Of a stretch of DNA of 64,000 nt, positions 23,141 through 35,125 are shown one piece after another (positions within the stretch are counted from its first letter, which is position 1; every line of letters begins with the position of its first letter). This stretch comes from Rhizomys pruinosus (lineage: Eukaryota > Chordata > Mammalia > Rodentia > Spalacidae). The position numbers and the translations under genes were made by a program. Location: assembly GCA_009823505.1 (NCBI GenBank), contig VZQC01007061.1:1146539-1210538 (forward strand). The letters run 5' to 3'. The notes under the pieces are model-generated. The model had not been told where the DNA came from. It did not search any database and saw only the letters and a list, made by a program, of their open reading frames with translations.

Positions 23141-23737
23141 ACTTTCTAAGTTAACCAAAGAGGAGTCATCTCTGAGAAGGAGAGAGGCTGGCAGAGAGCA
23201 GGACCTATGGAACAATAAGTGTGTTCCAGAAACCAGGGAAGCAGAAGGAGCACTTGTGGCTGGAACAGGGAGCTCTGATCTCCTTTGACCACCATACTTG
23301 CCACTCTGCACAGGGTTGGCTTTTGTAGAAAGCCCAGCTAGCTGCCCCTTACCCAGCTGGCCAGGAATTGAGAGCAGTACCATGCCCAGCTCTCTCACTA
23401 ACCTGTGTCCAGTCCCAGCCCATCACCCAGGCCTGGGGGAACAGAGCTAGGGAAGGACCCATCCTGTAATGGAGCCCTGGGATCAGGGTCTCTTTCCCTG
23501 ACTGTGTAGGTGGAGGAAGGGAGCACTGGCTATTAAGTTTCTACTCCAAATTGGGCACTGATACAGAGCAAGATGGGAAGGAGGGAGGGTGAGGTGTTGA
23601 TCCTGTGCTCATGGAGCTCTGAGTCTAGAGAGGACTGAGAAGATCAAAGGACCATACTCTCAGGAAACTCTGACGTACGCTAAGTACAGAGGTGCTGCCC
23701 CAGCTTCCTCAAAGAATACAGTAGCAGTTTAAAGGCT

Positions 23738-23853
23738 TGCTCAGACAGGAGAGAAGGCTCAGCAGGCAAAAGCACTTTCTGCCACTAAGTTCAGTGCCCA
23801 GGACTCAGTTGGTAGAAGGAAAGAACCAACTTCTGCAAGCTGTCCTCTGACCT

Positions 23854-23893
<40 letters not shown>

Positions 23894-23960
23894 ACACTTG
23901 AACACATGGGCATACACACACACACACTCACACTCAACTAAAAATGTAATACCAAAACAC
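23738..23960 (+). mobile_element. Old tRNA-derived SINE with (CA)n tail
   Basis: caggagagaaggctcagcag, then gcaagctgtcctctgaccta, then CA repeats 23856-23895 and beyond. Confidence 0.7.
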
Positions 23961-24384
23961 TGTTAAGGCTAGTTCTATGTACTTGTTTATTTTTGAGCCA
24001 GGCTCTTGTCAGATAAGGAAAGAAAGTAACCTAGATGGAATGTTTGTTTGCTGCGGACAGGAGCTGAGATATATTCCAGGTATCAGGTTTATTAATACCA
24101 TTGACCATTCAGAGTGGGGAAGGCTGGAATATGAAAATTCCAAGAGCAACATGCGGAGCAAAGGTCATTCCTTAATATGTAGAATTTAGAGGGGAGGAGG
24201 CTGTGAGCTTAAAGGGTCGCAGAGTTTAGCATGTCAGTGCCAGTACTAAATAAGATAGAAAGCCATAATCTAGGAAGCTAATCCCATTCTGCCCCCCCAC
24301 CTTGGCAGTTGGGGGAGGTATTAGCTAAAATACAAAGTGTGGCCGATCCTTCTCTACAGCGGCAGCATCTGTGATCTAAGTTAT

Positions 24385-24500
24385 CACTCTGTAGCCCAGA
24401 CTGGCACAGACATAGTCCAGGGTAGCCTTGAACTCTCAGCAAACCTGCTGCCTCGGCCTCCCAAGTGCTGATATTACAGGCATGAGCCATCCTTCCCAGC
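24385..24500 (-). mobile_element. Old B1-like SINE
   Basis: ctctgtagcccagactggca through ttacaggcatgagccatcct. Confidence 0.7.
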
Positions 24501-24756
24501 AAAGGGCTGTTCAGTTTAAAGCCGTCTTGTAGGGACACAGCGGCCTGCAATGGAGGTTGGGCTCTGTGTATGGGAGGAAACAGGCGAGGCTTGTCTTTGA
24601 ATCTGCCTTATTTCGATTGGCACAAAAAGCTCCAGATCTGGCCATTTTACTGTTAACTACATGAACTCATTCTTCTTTTTGACTGAATAAAACTCACATG
24701 TATGTCTGTCTGTGTGTGTATGTATGTGTCTGTGTATCTTTGTCTGTAACTGTCAT

Positions 24757-24758
24757 CC

Positions 24759-24789
<31 letters not shown>

Positions 24790-24806
24790 ATCTATCTATC
24801 TATCTG
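24757..24806. repeat. (CTAT)n microsatellite
   Basis: About 12 units with one interruption, preceded by a TG-rich stretch from 24698. Confidence 0.97.
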
Positions 24807-26582
24807 GCTGAAATATAAAAGGGGCTCACAGGAGGCAAATGGGATTGGTTTCTCATGGTCCTTGGGGGCTCTATGAGAACGAGGAACAACAGGAAGGGCT
24901 TGCTTGAAACCCAGGTCTAGCTGCTTAAACTATACCAAAGAGGAGAGGTGTCCCTATCTCTATCCACCCCCACACACACTCAGGGCACAGGAGGGTCCTG
25001 AAAGAGACAAAGGTGGCCGAGGGGCTGGGCTCTCCACACTCTGAGAATCAATGGCCACATCCAACATACATCCTCTCTTTTTACCAAGGCTGTTTTGGGT
25101 GGGTGGTACCTAGATTCCTGTCTCAGCCTGTCTGTGCAGACATGAGAAGCTGGGAGAGAGAAGACCTAGGTAGTGGGAGACAGGAAGAGGGCGGAGCAGC
25201 AGGTCATGGCGACAGGAATGTGGGGAGAGAAGGCTCCAGAAGGGAGCCTTGGGCAGGGTCCTGAAGGATTGGGCCAGGGGTCTAGTTTGGGCTGGACCAG
25301 AGTGGAGGCCCCTCCATAACACCCAGCGATGGCCCCTTAACATTCAGGGCCTGTTTTGGTCTTCACCAGCGGGTAGTGCTGGGTGTGTCGCAGGGCTGCC
25401 AGGCACGATGTGGCTGAGCGCCCCAGGAAGCGCCCAAGTTAAGGCTGCTGTGCCCAGGACAGCACTCCCACCCCTGTCAAGCTCCTTGATTATTTTTTCC
25501 TGTTGCTCTGCCTCCAGGGACTGTATCCTGCCCAGGACTGAGGCAGGCAGAGGCTTGTCGGCCCCACCTGGCCCTGGGGGAGTCCCCTTCTTGGGAGCTG
25601 AGAATAGCAAAGTAAGGAGTTAACAAAACTGTTGTTCCCACCCCCCAGCCTAGGAGGCCCCCTCCCTGCCCAACTCCGCCATCCTTCCAGAGAGCAGGCT
25701 TGCTTGGGCCTTGGGATGCAGCCAGATTCCTTCAAGGCGGGTGGGCCGCTGAGGCTACTGTTTCCTTCATCCCCACCCCCACCAGCCCCCCTGTGTCCTC
25801 TGCCTGCATCCAGGGTCTGCTTGATTGAGACAAGAGTAATGGACAGAATGCAGGACCTGACCCGAGGGCTTTGGCTGCAGGCCCAGCACTAGGAACGCTG
25901 TCCATAAATATTTGGGGAGTGAATAATGCCTGCCCCTCCCCAGCACCACCGTTTCCTGCACCCAGAAGCCTCCTTGCAAAGGAGGGCTTGGTGGCCATTC
26001 TTCTGCTGTCCAGGTTGGAGAGCATCAAGGATCTGGGGGTCTGTACAGCTGGGTCCCTCCACATGACTTGGTTTGGCCATAGACAGGAGCTCCAAGCAGC
26101 TCAGTCTCAGTCATCTCCCTGACTCTAGGCCGGTCAGCATCTGCTCCAGCCTAGAGGCCCCCAGGCCTTCTCTCTTGGGCATAGAACTCCTTGTTATGGA
26201 TGTTCCTTCTGAAATCGAACTTCTGTCCTCTCCGAAGTCCTTGCTTGATACTTGGACAGACCGGGTAGTTAACCATGGACCTCATTCTGCTCTATTGTGC
26301 CCCCTCTCAGACAACCGTCTGGCTATTCTCACCCACCAGGAATAGCTTGGGTCTGAATGAGTGTGCCTGAGCTGTTTGGGGTCCCCCTGCCAGCTCTTCG
26401 GGAGCTGGGAGGAGGGCACAGCTCTTAACCTTCCTCTTTTTACCTTCGGCTTCAGAGCAAGGCAATAAGGAAGACTTTGAAGGAAGTCTCAGACACCATA
26501 CCAGGTAGCCAAGACTTTGAGGGAGTGAAGTGTCAGGATGCTTCCTGGGTGGACTCTTAGAATCTTTAAAGAAGCCGTGCAT
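24807..26582. other. Longest SINE-free unique block of the 5' half
   Basis: 1.8 kb with no young repeat, moderately GC-rich, with many overlapping short open frames on both strands and no domain that I recognise. Absence of SINEs in such a SINE-dense region makes this a candidate for conserved regulatory DNA. Confidence 0.45.
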
Positions 26583-26750
26583 GGCCGGGCGTGGTGGCGT
26601 ACGCCTTTAATCCTAGCACTTGGGAGGCAGAGGCAGGCGGATCTTTGTGAGTTCAAGGCCAGCCTGGTCTACAGAGTGAGTTCCAGGACAGCTGGGGCTA
26701 CAGGGAGACCCTGTCTTAAAAAGACAAAAAAAATAAATAAATAAATAAAA
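26583..26750 (+). mobile_element. Young B1-like SINE
   Basis: ggccgggcgtggtggcgtac to gtcttaaaaagacaaaaaaa with (AAAT)n tail. Confidence 0.95.
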
Positions 26751-26904
26751 GATGTGTGTGAAGGCCTTGGCAGGGAAGTAGGGATGGGGAAGCCAAAGAT
26801 AGCAATGCCGCATGCTTCTCCAGTTTTGCCCCTTATGTACGATGTCATTTGTAACCCAAACAGCAATAGATCCTCTTGTGCAATATTTAACAAATTCAAA
26901 TCAG

Positions 26905-27210
26905 TTATGCTTTTGCATGCCTGTAATCCCATCACGCTAGAAACTAAGGCAGAGCCTGTGTCTGTGGTCTGCCTGGGCTACATAGTGAGACCCTGTCTCA
27001 CTATATGGATTGTTGATCTGAATCCATTATATGGATTGTGCTAAATTGTTGATCTCCTAAGGTTCAGTTTAAAATGAACACAATAACATGACCAGCCTAA
27101 AAATCCCAATACCTAGAAGGCTGAGGCAAGAAAATCACTTGAACCCAAGAGTCTGAGACCAGCCTAAGTAACGTAGTGAGACTCCCACCTATAATAATAA
27201 TAAATTAAAA
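26905..27210 (+). mobile_element. Two old B1-like SINE relics
   Basis: 26905-27003 (ttttgcatgcctgtaatccc to gagaccctgtctca) and 27085-27210 (accagcctaaaaatcccaat to gtagtgagactcccac, ATA tail). Both are strongly diverged. Confidence 0.65.
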
Positions 27211-27734
27211 AAGGGATAAGAACAGAACTGACCTGACAGATTTTCCTTTTTTTAGGAATCAGATAAAATATGATACAAAGAATTTAGCATGGGAAAGAGA
27301 ATGTAGTAAGTGTTCAATAAATGCTAATCACGATGACCAAGATGTCTTCTATAAGACATCAAAGCCAAGTTCCTGTCCCCAGGTTCCCTTAGCCCTAGGC
27401 TATGGTGGAGAGAGCTGTGCAGGAAGAATGTGCCTTGGGACTGGACAAGGCCTTTTCTCCAGCCCACCAGCCCTGGTCAGGCCAACCTCTTCCCATGCAC
27501 TGTTGCTTCTTGTCCTTGGGGTTCTCTCCTGGGCCCCAGACCTAGTATCACCTTCCTATGTCTACCATGTTTGCCGTCTTGCTGCCAGGAAGAGGATCAT
27601 AAACACAGCTGGCACAAACCGGGGCCCTGGCATCCGCTCCGGCGGCAACAGAGAGACAGAGTTCCAGTCTGTCTAGGGTTCCTAGGTCAGGGGGCTCTTC
27701 TTCTTGGAGCCAGGGGCAAAGTCATCCCTTTCAG

Positions 27735-27865
27735 GACTGTGGCATCTCGCTGTGGTTTGATTGGCATTTCCCCGATGACTAAGGATGCCAGGCATCTTTA
27801 TGTGCTTACTGGTCTTCTGTGGATTTCACTGGGGGAAATGTCTGTTCAGTCCTTGCACTGGCATC
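27735..27865 (-). mobile_element. Ancient L1M fragment
   Basis: gtggcatctcgctgtggttt, then gattggcatttccccgatga, then gggaaatgtctgttcagtcc, the reverse of an old L1 3' region. Confidence 0.75.
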
Positions 27866-28235
27866 GAGGCCCCAGCCTGTCCCCCACTTCCATTCTCTTC
27901 ACAGCCTGACTTCTGAGTGCCACCTGTGGTCGGACCTTCAGTGCTTTCCCAGTGCTCACTTGCAGCCCAACCTGCCAAATTCCGTTCCGTGAAAGTATTT
28001 TCTGAAGCATCAGGAAGGCTAAACCATGGTCAAAGTTATGGGAAATGCTGCAGGCTCTGGTTTACTCCAGGAGTTTGCTGGTGCACATTAGCTCGTGCAA
28101 GGCTCTATGGAATCCTGAAACTGTCTCCTCTTTAATCTAGCATTCCCCAACCTAATCCGATGAGGGATCCCCATGTGCACCCTTGTAGGTTCTTCTTATA
28201 CCCCTATTGATGACTAATTTACATATACAGCCCAC

Positions 28236-28444
28236 TCATTTAAATTTAAAAATTTTATTATGTGTGTGTTTCATCTGCATGCATGTAAGTGCACGCATGT
28301 GTGCAGTGCCCTCCAAGGCCAGAAGAGGGTATTGGATCTCTTGGAACTGGAATTACAGACATTATTACCCACCATGTGAACTGAACCCAGGTCCTCTGCA
28401 AGAGCAGCCAGCGCTCTTAATCACTGAGCCATCTTTTCTGTCCT
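28236..28444 (-). mobile_element. B2/B3-type SINE
   Basis: ttttattatgtgtgtgtttc through cttaatcactgagccatctt. Confidence 0.85.
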
Positions 28445-28473
28445 GCCTCACTAATTTAAAGTGTACAATTTAA

Positions 28474-28768
28474 GGGCAAGATATGATAGTTCATGTCCTT
28501 AATCCCAGCACTTGGGAAGCTGTGGCAAGAGGATTGCTGGCCTAACCTACGTAGCCCATTCCAGGCCACCCTGGATTCCAGAGTGAGACTTTGTCTCAAA
28601 AAATAAATACCAGGGGTGGTGGTGTATGCCTTTAATCCTAGCAGAGGGGAGGCAGAGGCAGGTGGATCTCTGTGAGTTCAAGACCAGCCTGATCTACATA
28701 GTGAGTTCCAGGCTGGCTGGGGCTACAAGGAGACCCTGTCTCAAAAAGACCAAAAAATAAAATAGATA

Positions 28769-28803
<35 letters not shown>

Positions 28804-29075
28804 GACTGACAAGATGGTTCTGTTAGTAAAGACACTTGGCGTCAATCTTGATATGGTCATTGGATCTCCGGGACTCACATGATAGAGAGACAATGAGAGA
28901 ACCAACTCCTGAAATTTGTCCTATAATCTCCACAAGTGCCCTGCATTAAAAATAAAGAAAAGAGGGTGTAAAATTTAAGAACAGGGGTGATGGCGCATAC
29001 TTCCTAATCCTAGTACCCAAGAGGATAAGATATTTATTTTGGGGCCAACCTGAGCTAAACAGAAACCTCAAAAAA
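28474..29075 (+). mobile_element. SINE cluster: old B1, B1, B4-type, old B1
   Basis: 28474-28608 old B1; 28609-28803 B1 with (AAAT)n tail; 28804-28962 B4-type head and body (gactgacaagatggttctgt); 28975-29075 worn B1-like copy. Confidence 0.75.
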
Positions 29076-29099
29076 TCAGAATTACCAAATATTTTCTTT

Positions 29100-29261
29100 T
29101 CTTTTTTTTTTTTTTTTTTGTCTTTTTGAGACAGGGTCTCCTTGTAGCCCCAGCTGTCCTGGAACTCACTCTGTACACCAGGCTGGCCTTGAACTCACAA
29201 AGATCCGCCTGCCTCTGCCTCTCAAGTGCTAGGATTAAAGGCATGTGCCACCATGCCCTGC
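29100..29261 (-). mobile_element. B1-like SINE
   Basis: Full length. Flanked by taccaaatattttc (29085) and taccaaatattttc (29262), a perfect target duplication. Confidence 0.96.
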
Positions 29262-29335
29262 TACCAAATATTTTCAAAGTGCACAATATGACAGGTTTTA
29301 GTAAGCATGAGTTTCATAAAGTTGTTTAGGTCAAG

Positions 29336-29655
29336 CTAAATGTGGTGTCACATGCCTTTGATTCTAGCACTCAGGAGGCAGAGTCAGAAGCAGGAGACTC
29401 TCCATGAGTTCAAGACTAGCTTGGTAACATAATGAGTTCTGGGTCCCTATGTAGCCCTGATAAGGAATGCATAATAAGACCTTGTCTCAGCTGGGCATAG
29501 TGGCACATGGTTTTAATCCCAGCATTTGGGAAGCAGAGGCAGGCAGATCTTTGTGAGTTCAGTGCCAACCTGGTCTACATAGCAAGTTCCAGGCTAGCTG
29601 GGGCTACAGGGAGACCCTGACTCAAAAGGACCCCGCCCCCCAAATCTTGTTTCAA
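29336..29655 (+). mobile_element. Old B1 and younger B1
   Basis: 29336-29487 diverged; 29488-29655 closer to consensus, with a C-rich end (ccccgccccccaaa). Confidence 0.82.
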
Positions 29656-29659
29656 AAAG

Positions 29660-30045
29660 GCTGGAGTGATAGCTCAGCAGTTAAGAGCACTTCCTGTTTT
29701 TTTGGGGGGGGGTCTTTTCAAGACAGGGTCTCCCTGTAGTCCCAGCTGTCCTGGACTCAATCTGTAGACCAGGCTGGCCTTGAACTCAAAAAGATCCGCC
29801 TGCCTCTGCCTCCCAAGTGCTAGGATTAAAGGCGTGCGCCACCACGCCCTGGCAAGCACTTGCTGTTTTTGCAGAGGACCCAGGTTTGGTTCCCAACACC
29901 CACATGTTGGCTAAGAACTGTCCATAATTCCAGTTCCAGGGAATCTGATGCCCTCTTCTGGCCTCTACATGCATTGCATGCAATGGTGCACTAACAAACA
30001 AAACATACACATTAAAAAAAAAAGAAAAAAAAAAAGAAACAGTGG
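29660..30045 (+). mobile_element. B2-type SINE split by a minus-strand B1
   Basis: B2 head 29660-29702 and remainder from 29855. B1 insert 29703-29854. The duplication agcactt(c/g)ctgttttt is at 29686 and 29855. The B2 ends in an A-rich tail near 30045. Confidence 0.9.
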
Positions 30046-30189
30046 AAAAGAAACAATGGAAAAGAAACATACTTAGGCCAAGGACAGACCACAATACAAC
30101 AGAGCCATGTAGCCTGACTGTGTTGGCTGGGTTTATGTAAGCATGTTCATGCAATGCTGACATCACAGACGCTGCTTCTCAGAACCCAC

Positions 30190-31870
30190 CTTCCTCCTTC
30201 ACATATGACTGTATGTATGCAAAGATCACTGTCATCAATTTTAGCACATTTTCATCATTGTCAAAAAGAAACTCCCTGTCCTTCAGTTGTTCCCCACCCA
30301 GTCACTTCTCACTCTCAACTCTAGGCACCTATTTTTTAATTTTTTTAGTCTTTTTGAGACAGGGTCTCCCTGTAGCTCCAGCTGTCCTGGAACTCACTAT
30401 GTAGACCAGGCTGGCCTTGAACTCACAAAGATCCACCTGCCTCTGACTCCCGAGTGCTAGGATTAAAGGCGTGCGCCACCACGCCCAGCTCGGGCACCTA
30501 CTTTTTACTTTCCAGTCACCTTTTCCTGGTAGTGCCTCTAAATGGATCCTGGCATGTGTGGCCTTTGGTGACTGGCTTCTTTCATTCAATGTGTTTTCAG
30601 AGTTTACCCATAGAGTACTAGGCATCAAACTTCATGCTTTCTTGCCAAAGAAAATTCCTTGTGTGGGTGCACCATGCTTTGTTTATTCATCAGTGATGGA
30701 TATTTGGGCTATTTCCATGTTTTGGCTATTATGAATAATGGTGTTATGAATATTCATGTCCAGGATTTTGTGTGGGCATGTTTTTATTTTTCTTGGGTAC
30801 AAACTTATTAAGTGGAATGGCTGGGTCATATGGCACCTCCCTGCCTAACCCTTTGAAGAAATGCTAGGCTATTTTTTAAAGCAATTTCACCATTTTATAA
30901 TTCTCATCATTGGGGTTTGAAGGTCACTCCAAGAATGACCTTGACTTTATGAGCATCCTGTATCTACCTCCTGAGTGCAGGTGTGCCACCATATCCTGTT
31001 TTATGCAATGCTGGGATTTGAACCAGGGCGTCATGCATTCTAGGCAAGCACTCCACCAACTGACCTACCCACTCCATATAGACATGAACACTTATTACCT
31101 TTTCAGTTCTAGCTATTGTCTTGAGTAAGAGGTAGTATCTGGTTGTCATTTTTATTTAGATTTTTCTCTGACATCATTTCATACACTTATTGGCCCTTTC
31201 TCTGTCTTTGGAGGAAGGGCTGTTCAGATATGTTGCCCATTGTTTAAAAGATTATTATTATTATCATTATTCTCACAGAAACCTGGATACCTTTAAAGGG
31301 TGTGTGCCACTACCTCTGGCTTTTTTTTTTTTTTTTTGAGAGAGATTTTCCTGTTTCAGCTTCATGAGTGCTGGGATTAAAGGTGTGTGCCACCATATCT
31401 GGCGAAATGTTCTGGGTGGTTTTTTTTTCCAGTGCTAGTGATAGAACCCAAAGTTTTTCACATGCTAAGCAAGCACTCTAACAAGGCTACAACTCCAACT
31501 TAAATTTTGTTGTTGTCGGGCTGGAGAGATGGCCTAGCGGTTTAGAGCGCTGACCTCTCTTACAGAGGACCCAGGTCAATCCCCAGCACCCACATGGCAG
31601 CCGAGAGCCGTCTGAAACTCCAATTCCATGGAGAAACTCCAGTTCCAGGGGAATTCGACACCCTCTTCTGACCACGCGGCTTTGCCACAACACGGGGTGC
31701 ACAACTTGTCATGCAGATCAGACATCTACCACATACAGAAATTGAACATAATAAATAAATAAAATTTTTTGTTGTTGTCCATTATTTCTTTTGTTGCTTA
31801 TGTGTTCTGGTGTTGTATGTAAGACTTATTTTGAAACCCAGGATCACAAAGATTTACTCCAGTAGAAGGC
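30190..31870 (-). mobile_element. Ancient L1M element, reverse, broken by later insertions
   Basis: Reverse L1M order is kept across breaks: 30190-30330 and 30493-30910 (gtttattcatcagtgatgga, aagtggaatggctgggtcat), 31085-31260 (atttcatacacttattggcc), and 31770-31870 (tgttgcttatgtgttctggt). Interruptions: B1 30337-30492 (duplication ggcaccta), B4 30911-31080, B1/B4 remnants 31300-31500, B2 31518-31770. Confidence 0.78.
31518..31770 (+). mobile_element. Long-body B2-like SINE with many small indels
   Basis: Clearly the young long-body type (both modules present), yet its 3' half has at least eight 1-3 base insertions or deletions relative to sister copies, e.g. cggctttgccacaacacggg against the usual cggcattgcacgacacggg. 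Confidence 0.9.
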
Positions 31871-32755
31871 TAAAAAACATGTCTGCCTTAATGTAAATTT
31901 GTGTTTTGCAAAAAATGGTTTCACCTTTATTTATCTGTAAATATTAATTAAAGGCAAGTAATATTTCTTGATCATAAATATTTGTAATGAAATCTCTTTT
32001 CTAGCTTTATATGTTTTATGTAATGTATTTTTGACAGATATGGATTAGCCCAGTAAATACATTTTTGGGGAAAAATATTTTATTGATTTTAAAAACTTCT
32101 AAATTAAGACTTTATTTGTGACTGGTAAAGTATTATTTTTTTTTTTGTTTGGTCTTTTTGAGACCCACAGTCTCCCGTGTCGCCCCATGTAGCCCCCAGC
32201 TGTCCGGGTGGCAAAACTCCCTCTGTAGAACCAGGCTGGCCCGACACTCACAAGATCCACCTGCTCTGCCTCCCAAGTGGCGAAAGTTACTCTTTTTTAA
32301 CTGCTGACTGAACAATGGACTTTGTATATTGGGTAAACATGATAAAAGAAAACTGCATGCATAGATGTTCAATGGACTGCGACGGCTTGGTTGCCTTGTA
32401 AAGATTTACAGTGTAGAAGCTGTTTGATTTTTTTTGTTGTTATTTATTATTATTATATTATTACTTTTATTTATTTATTTATTTTGGTCTTTTCGAGACA
32501 GGGTCTCCCTGTAGTCCCAGCTGTCCTGGAATTCGCTCTGTAGACCAGGCTGGCCTTGAACTCACAAAGATCCGCCTGCCTCTGCCTCCCAAGTGCTAGG
32601 ATTAAAGGTGTGCACCACCATGCCCGGCAAAGCTTGTTTGATTTTGAAGAAGTCTGAGACAAAAATTCATTGTGAAAATGAAAGAGCGCCATGGTTCGTC
32701 TGGAACGTCCACTCTTAGAGTAATAGAGAGCTTCAATAGAGACTGACATGAGTGC
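31871..32755. other. AT-rich unassigned sequence with two minus-strand B1s
   Basis: Unassigned except B1 32140-32285 (indel-rich, body broken) and B1 32467-32630 (normal). The pieces between (31871-32139, 32286-32466, 32631-32756) look like one former unit with 3'-UTR-like composition; I could not identify it. Confidence 0.5.
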
Positions 32756-32756
32756 T

Positions 32757-33016
32757 GGGGCTGGAGAGATAGCCTAGTGGTTAGGAGCGCTGACCGCTCT
32801 TACAGAGGACCCAGGTTCGATTCCCCAGCACCCACATGGAGGCTGAGAACCGTCTGAAACTCCAATTCCAGGAGAACTCCAGTTCCAGGGGAATCTGACG
32901 CCCTCTTCTGACCTCCGCGGCATTGCACGACACGGGTGAACAGACCTGCATGCAGACAGTACATTCATACACATACAGAAATAAATAAAAAATAAAAAAT
33001 AAATAAAAAATAAAAG
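32757..33016 (+). mobile_element. Long-body B2-like SINE
   Basis: ggggctggagagatagccta to an (AAATAAA)n tail; both modules present. Confidence 0.95.
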
Positions 33017-33094
33017 ATTTACTCTAGTACTTTCATGAAAGAGTTTTATAGGTTTAGCTTTTATATTTATATCTCTTACCTGTTTTTGAGTCAA

Positions 33095-33240
33095 ACTTTT
33101 TTCTCTTTTGAGACAAGGTCTCAGTGTGTTTTCTCAGCTGGTCAGGAACTTACTATATAGACCTGGTTGGCCTGGAACTCACAAAAGATCTTCCTGCCTC
33201 TGCCTCTCAAGTGCTGGGATTAAAGACATATGCCACCACC
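33095..33240 (-). mobile_element. Old B1-like SINE
   Basis: cttttgagacaaggtctcag through catatgccaccacccctgat. Confidence 0.82.
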
Positions 33241-34630
33241 CCTGATTGAGTTGATTTTTATGCATAGTTTAAGATGTGGGGGGGTTAGTTATTCAGCCTT
33301 CCCGTTGTATGTTTACAAAACTCAGGGGACTCTGGTGTGCCAGGAAATGCCAGCTGGGAAATGCCAACCTACAAGCTCCCAAGCCATGTGTCCCAGAGGG
33401 TGGCTGCTCTGAACTCAGCTCTGCTCTCTGCTCCCCTTGCTTATCTCCATGGCTGTGCTCCTACCTCATTTGTACCAAAATATATTTACCGAGCACTGCT
33501 GTGTATTTTGCTGAAATAACAAGTTAGTGAGTGAGTAAAAGAATTAATAGGACTGCATTGTCAGAGCTGGAAGGGGCCCAAGTGGTGGGGTGCGTTCCAG
33601 GATAGCAACTTACTTTGATGGATGGGAGCTTTTGAGACTCATTCAGGGTCACCAGGTGGCATAGGGCCATATTAAGACCTGGGGTCTATTTTACTCCCTG
33701 CCAAACTTTTGACCCCACGCTGGTTGCACCCCCTAGGCAACAGGCACAGGTCCCCAATGTCAGGCCCAGTGTGAGCTCTCCTAAGGTTGAAGGGACAAGA
33801 CCCCTAAAACCCTGCCCTGGTGGTGGGGACTAGGCCTTGTAGAGCTGCCTTGGGCTTCTAGAACCTCCCTTTCCCAAGTGCCCCGCCCCCAATGTAGGGT
33901 CATCCCTTGGCTCCAGCCCAGCTTTCTCTGTTCCCTTAGCTGGACACTGGGAATGGGAGGTGGCAGGCAGCCAGGGGTACAGGGCGGGGCCCAGAGGAAG
34001 GGCCCGGGTCCTGGTCATTTCCTGGCACCCTTGTTTGCCTCGTGCCCCTGACTTCTGGTAGCTGTTTCCGCCCCGCCCACAGCCTCCCTGCCTGAGTGGG
34101 CAGCAGGGCTGAGACTGGAACCCTTCCACCCTGGGCTGCATTTTATTTGCATTCTCCCCTCAGAGCTCAGTAGCCCCCAGACCCAGGTGAGAATCCCCCT
34201 CCTGAGCACGACCAAGTCACTGACCCCACTCAGGCCCATTTTTTTCCTTTTTGGAAAAAGGGGTCAATATGGTTGACCTCACAGGCTTTCTGTAGAGAAT
34301 AAAGGATACACAGACACTCAAAGGGCTGACACAATGAGCCTTCCACTAAAAAAGCCACACTTTTTTCTCAGTTGCTTTGGGGTTTCTTTATCCACAGTCT
34401 CCCAGGACACCCACTTCCCTATGACTCCTTGTCCCCAGGTTGGGGTCTCAATCGAAGCCCTGGGCTAAGCTTTCTGGGCTTCTCTGTGATGGGGGCACCT
34501 CTGCCAGGATGTGCCTTCTAGCTTGAGTGCCTACTACCTTGACCCATGTCCGAGGGTGACAGGACCGAGGGAGGCTTCCAGGGAGAACAGCAAGTGGAGC
34601 AGAGAAGATTCAGTTAGAAGTACACAGTCC
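33241..34630. other. SINE-free GC-rich block; candidate regulatory DNA
   Basis: 1.4 kb without young repeats. 33950-34160 is the GC-richest stretch outside the ITGA3 island, with GC boxes gggcggggcc at 33981-33990 and ccgccccgccc at 34069-34079, and an octamer ATTTGCAT at 34145-34152. No convincing ORF. Confidence 0.45.
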
Positions 34631-34806
34631 ACGCCTTTAATCCCAGCACTCGGGATGTAGAGGCAGGAGGATCTCTGTGAGTTCAAGGCCAGCCTGGTCT
34701 ACATAGTGAATTCCAGGACAGCTCGGGGATACAGGGAGACCATGCCTCAAAAAGACCAAAAAAAGAAAAGAAAAGAAAAAGAAAAAGAAAAAAGAAAAGA
34801 AAAGAA
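34631..34806 (+). mobile_element. B1-like SINE lacking its first bases
   Basis: cacgcctttaatcccagcac to catgcctcaaaaagacc with a (GAAAA)n tail. Confidence 0.92.
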
Positions 34807-34954
34807 ATACACAGTCCATCTCCAGTCCAGGAAGAACACTGTGGCCAGAGCTCCTGGCGGGGAGCATGGTAAGAGGCCTGAGGGTCCCGTTTTGGAGATC
34901 AGATCTTTTGGACTAGCACTGCCCTCCCACCAGCCCCATTATTGCTGCTGTCAT

Positions 34955-35125
34955 CCCAAATAAAAATACCACTTGTTGAGAGATTACTTTGTCCAATGGA
35001 CCATATAAATGATCGCTAACTCTTCACAGTGAGTCTATGACTAGGGTACAATTATCAAGTCCATTTTACAGATAGGAGAAATGAGGCACAGAGAACATAA
35101 GCAATATGCCCCAAGCTAATCGTCA
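34955..35125 (-). mobile_element. MIR relic
   Basis: tccattttacagataggaga, then atgaggcacagagaacataa, the reverse of the MIR 3' core. Confidence 0.65.
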
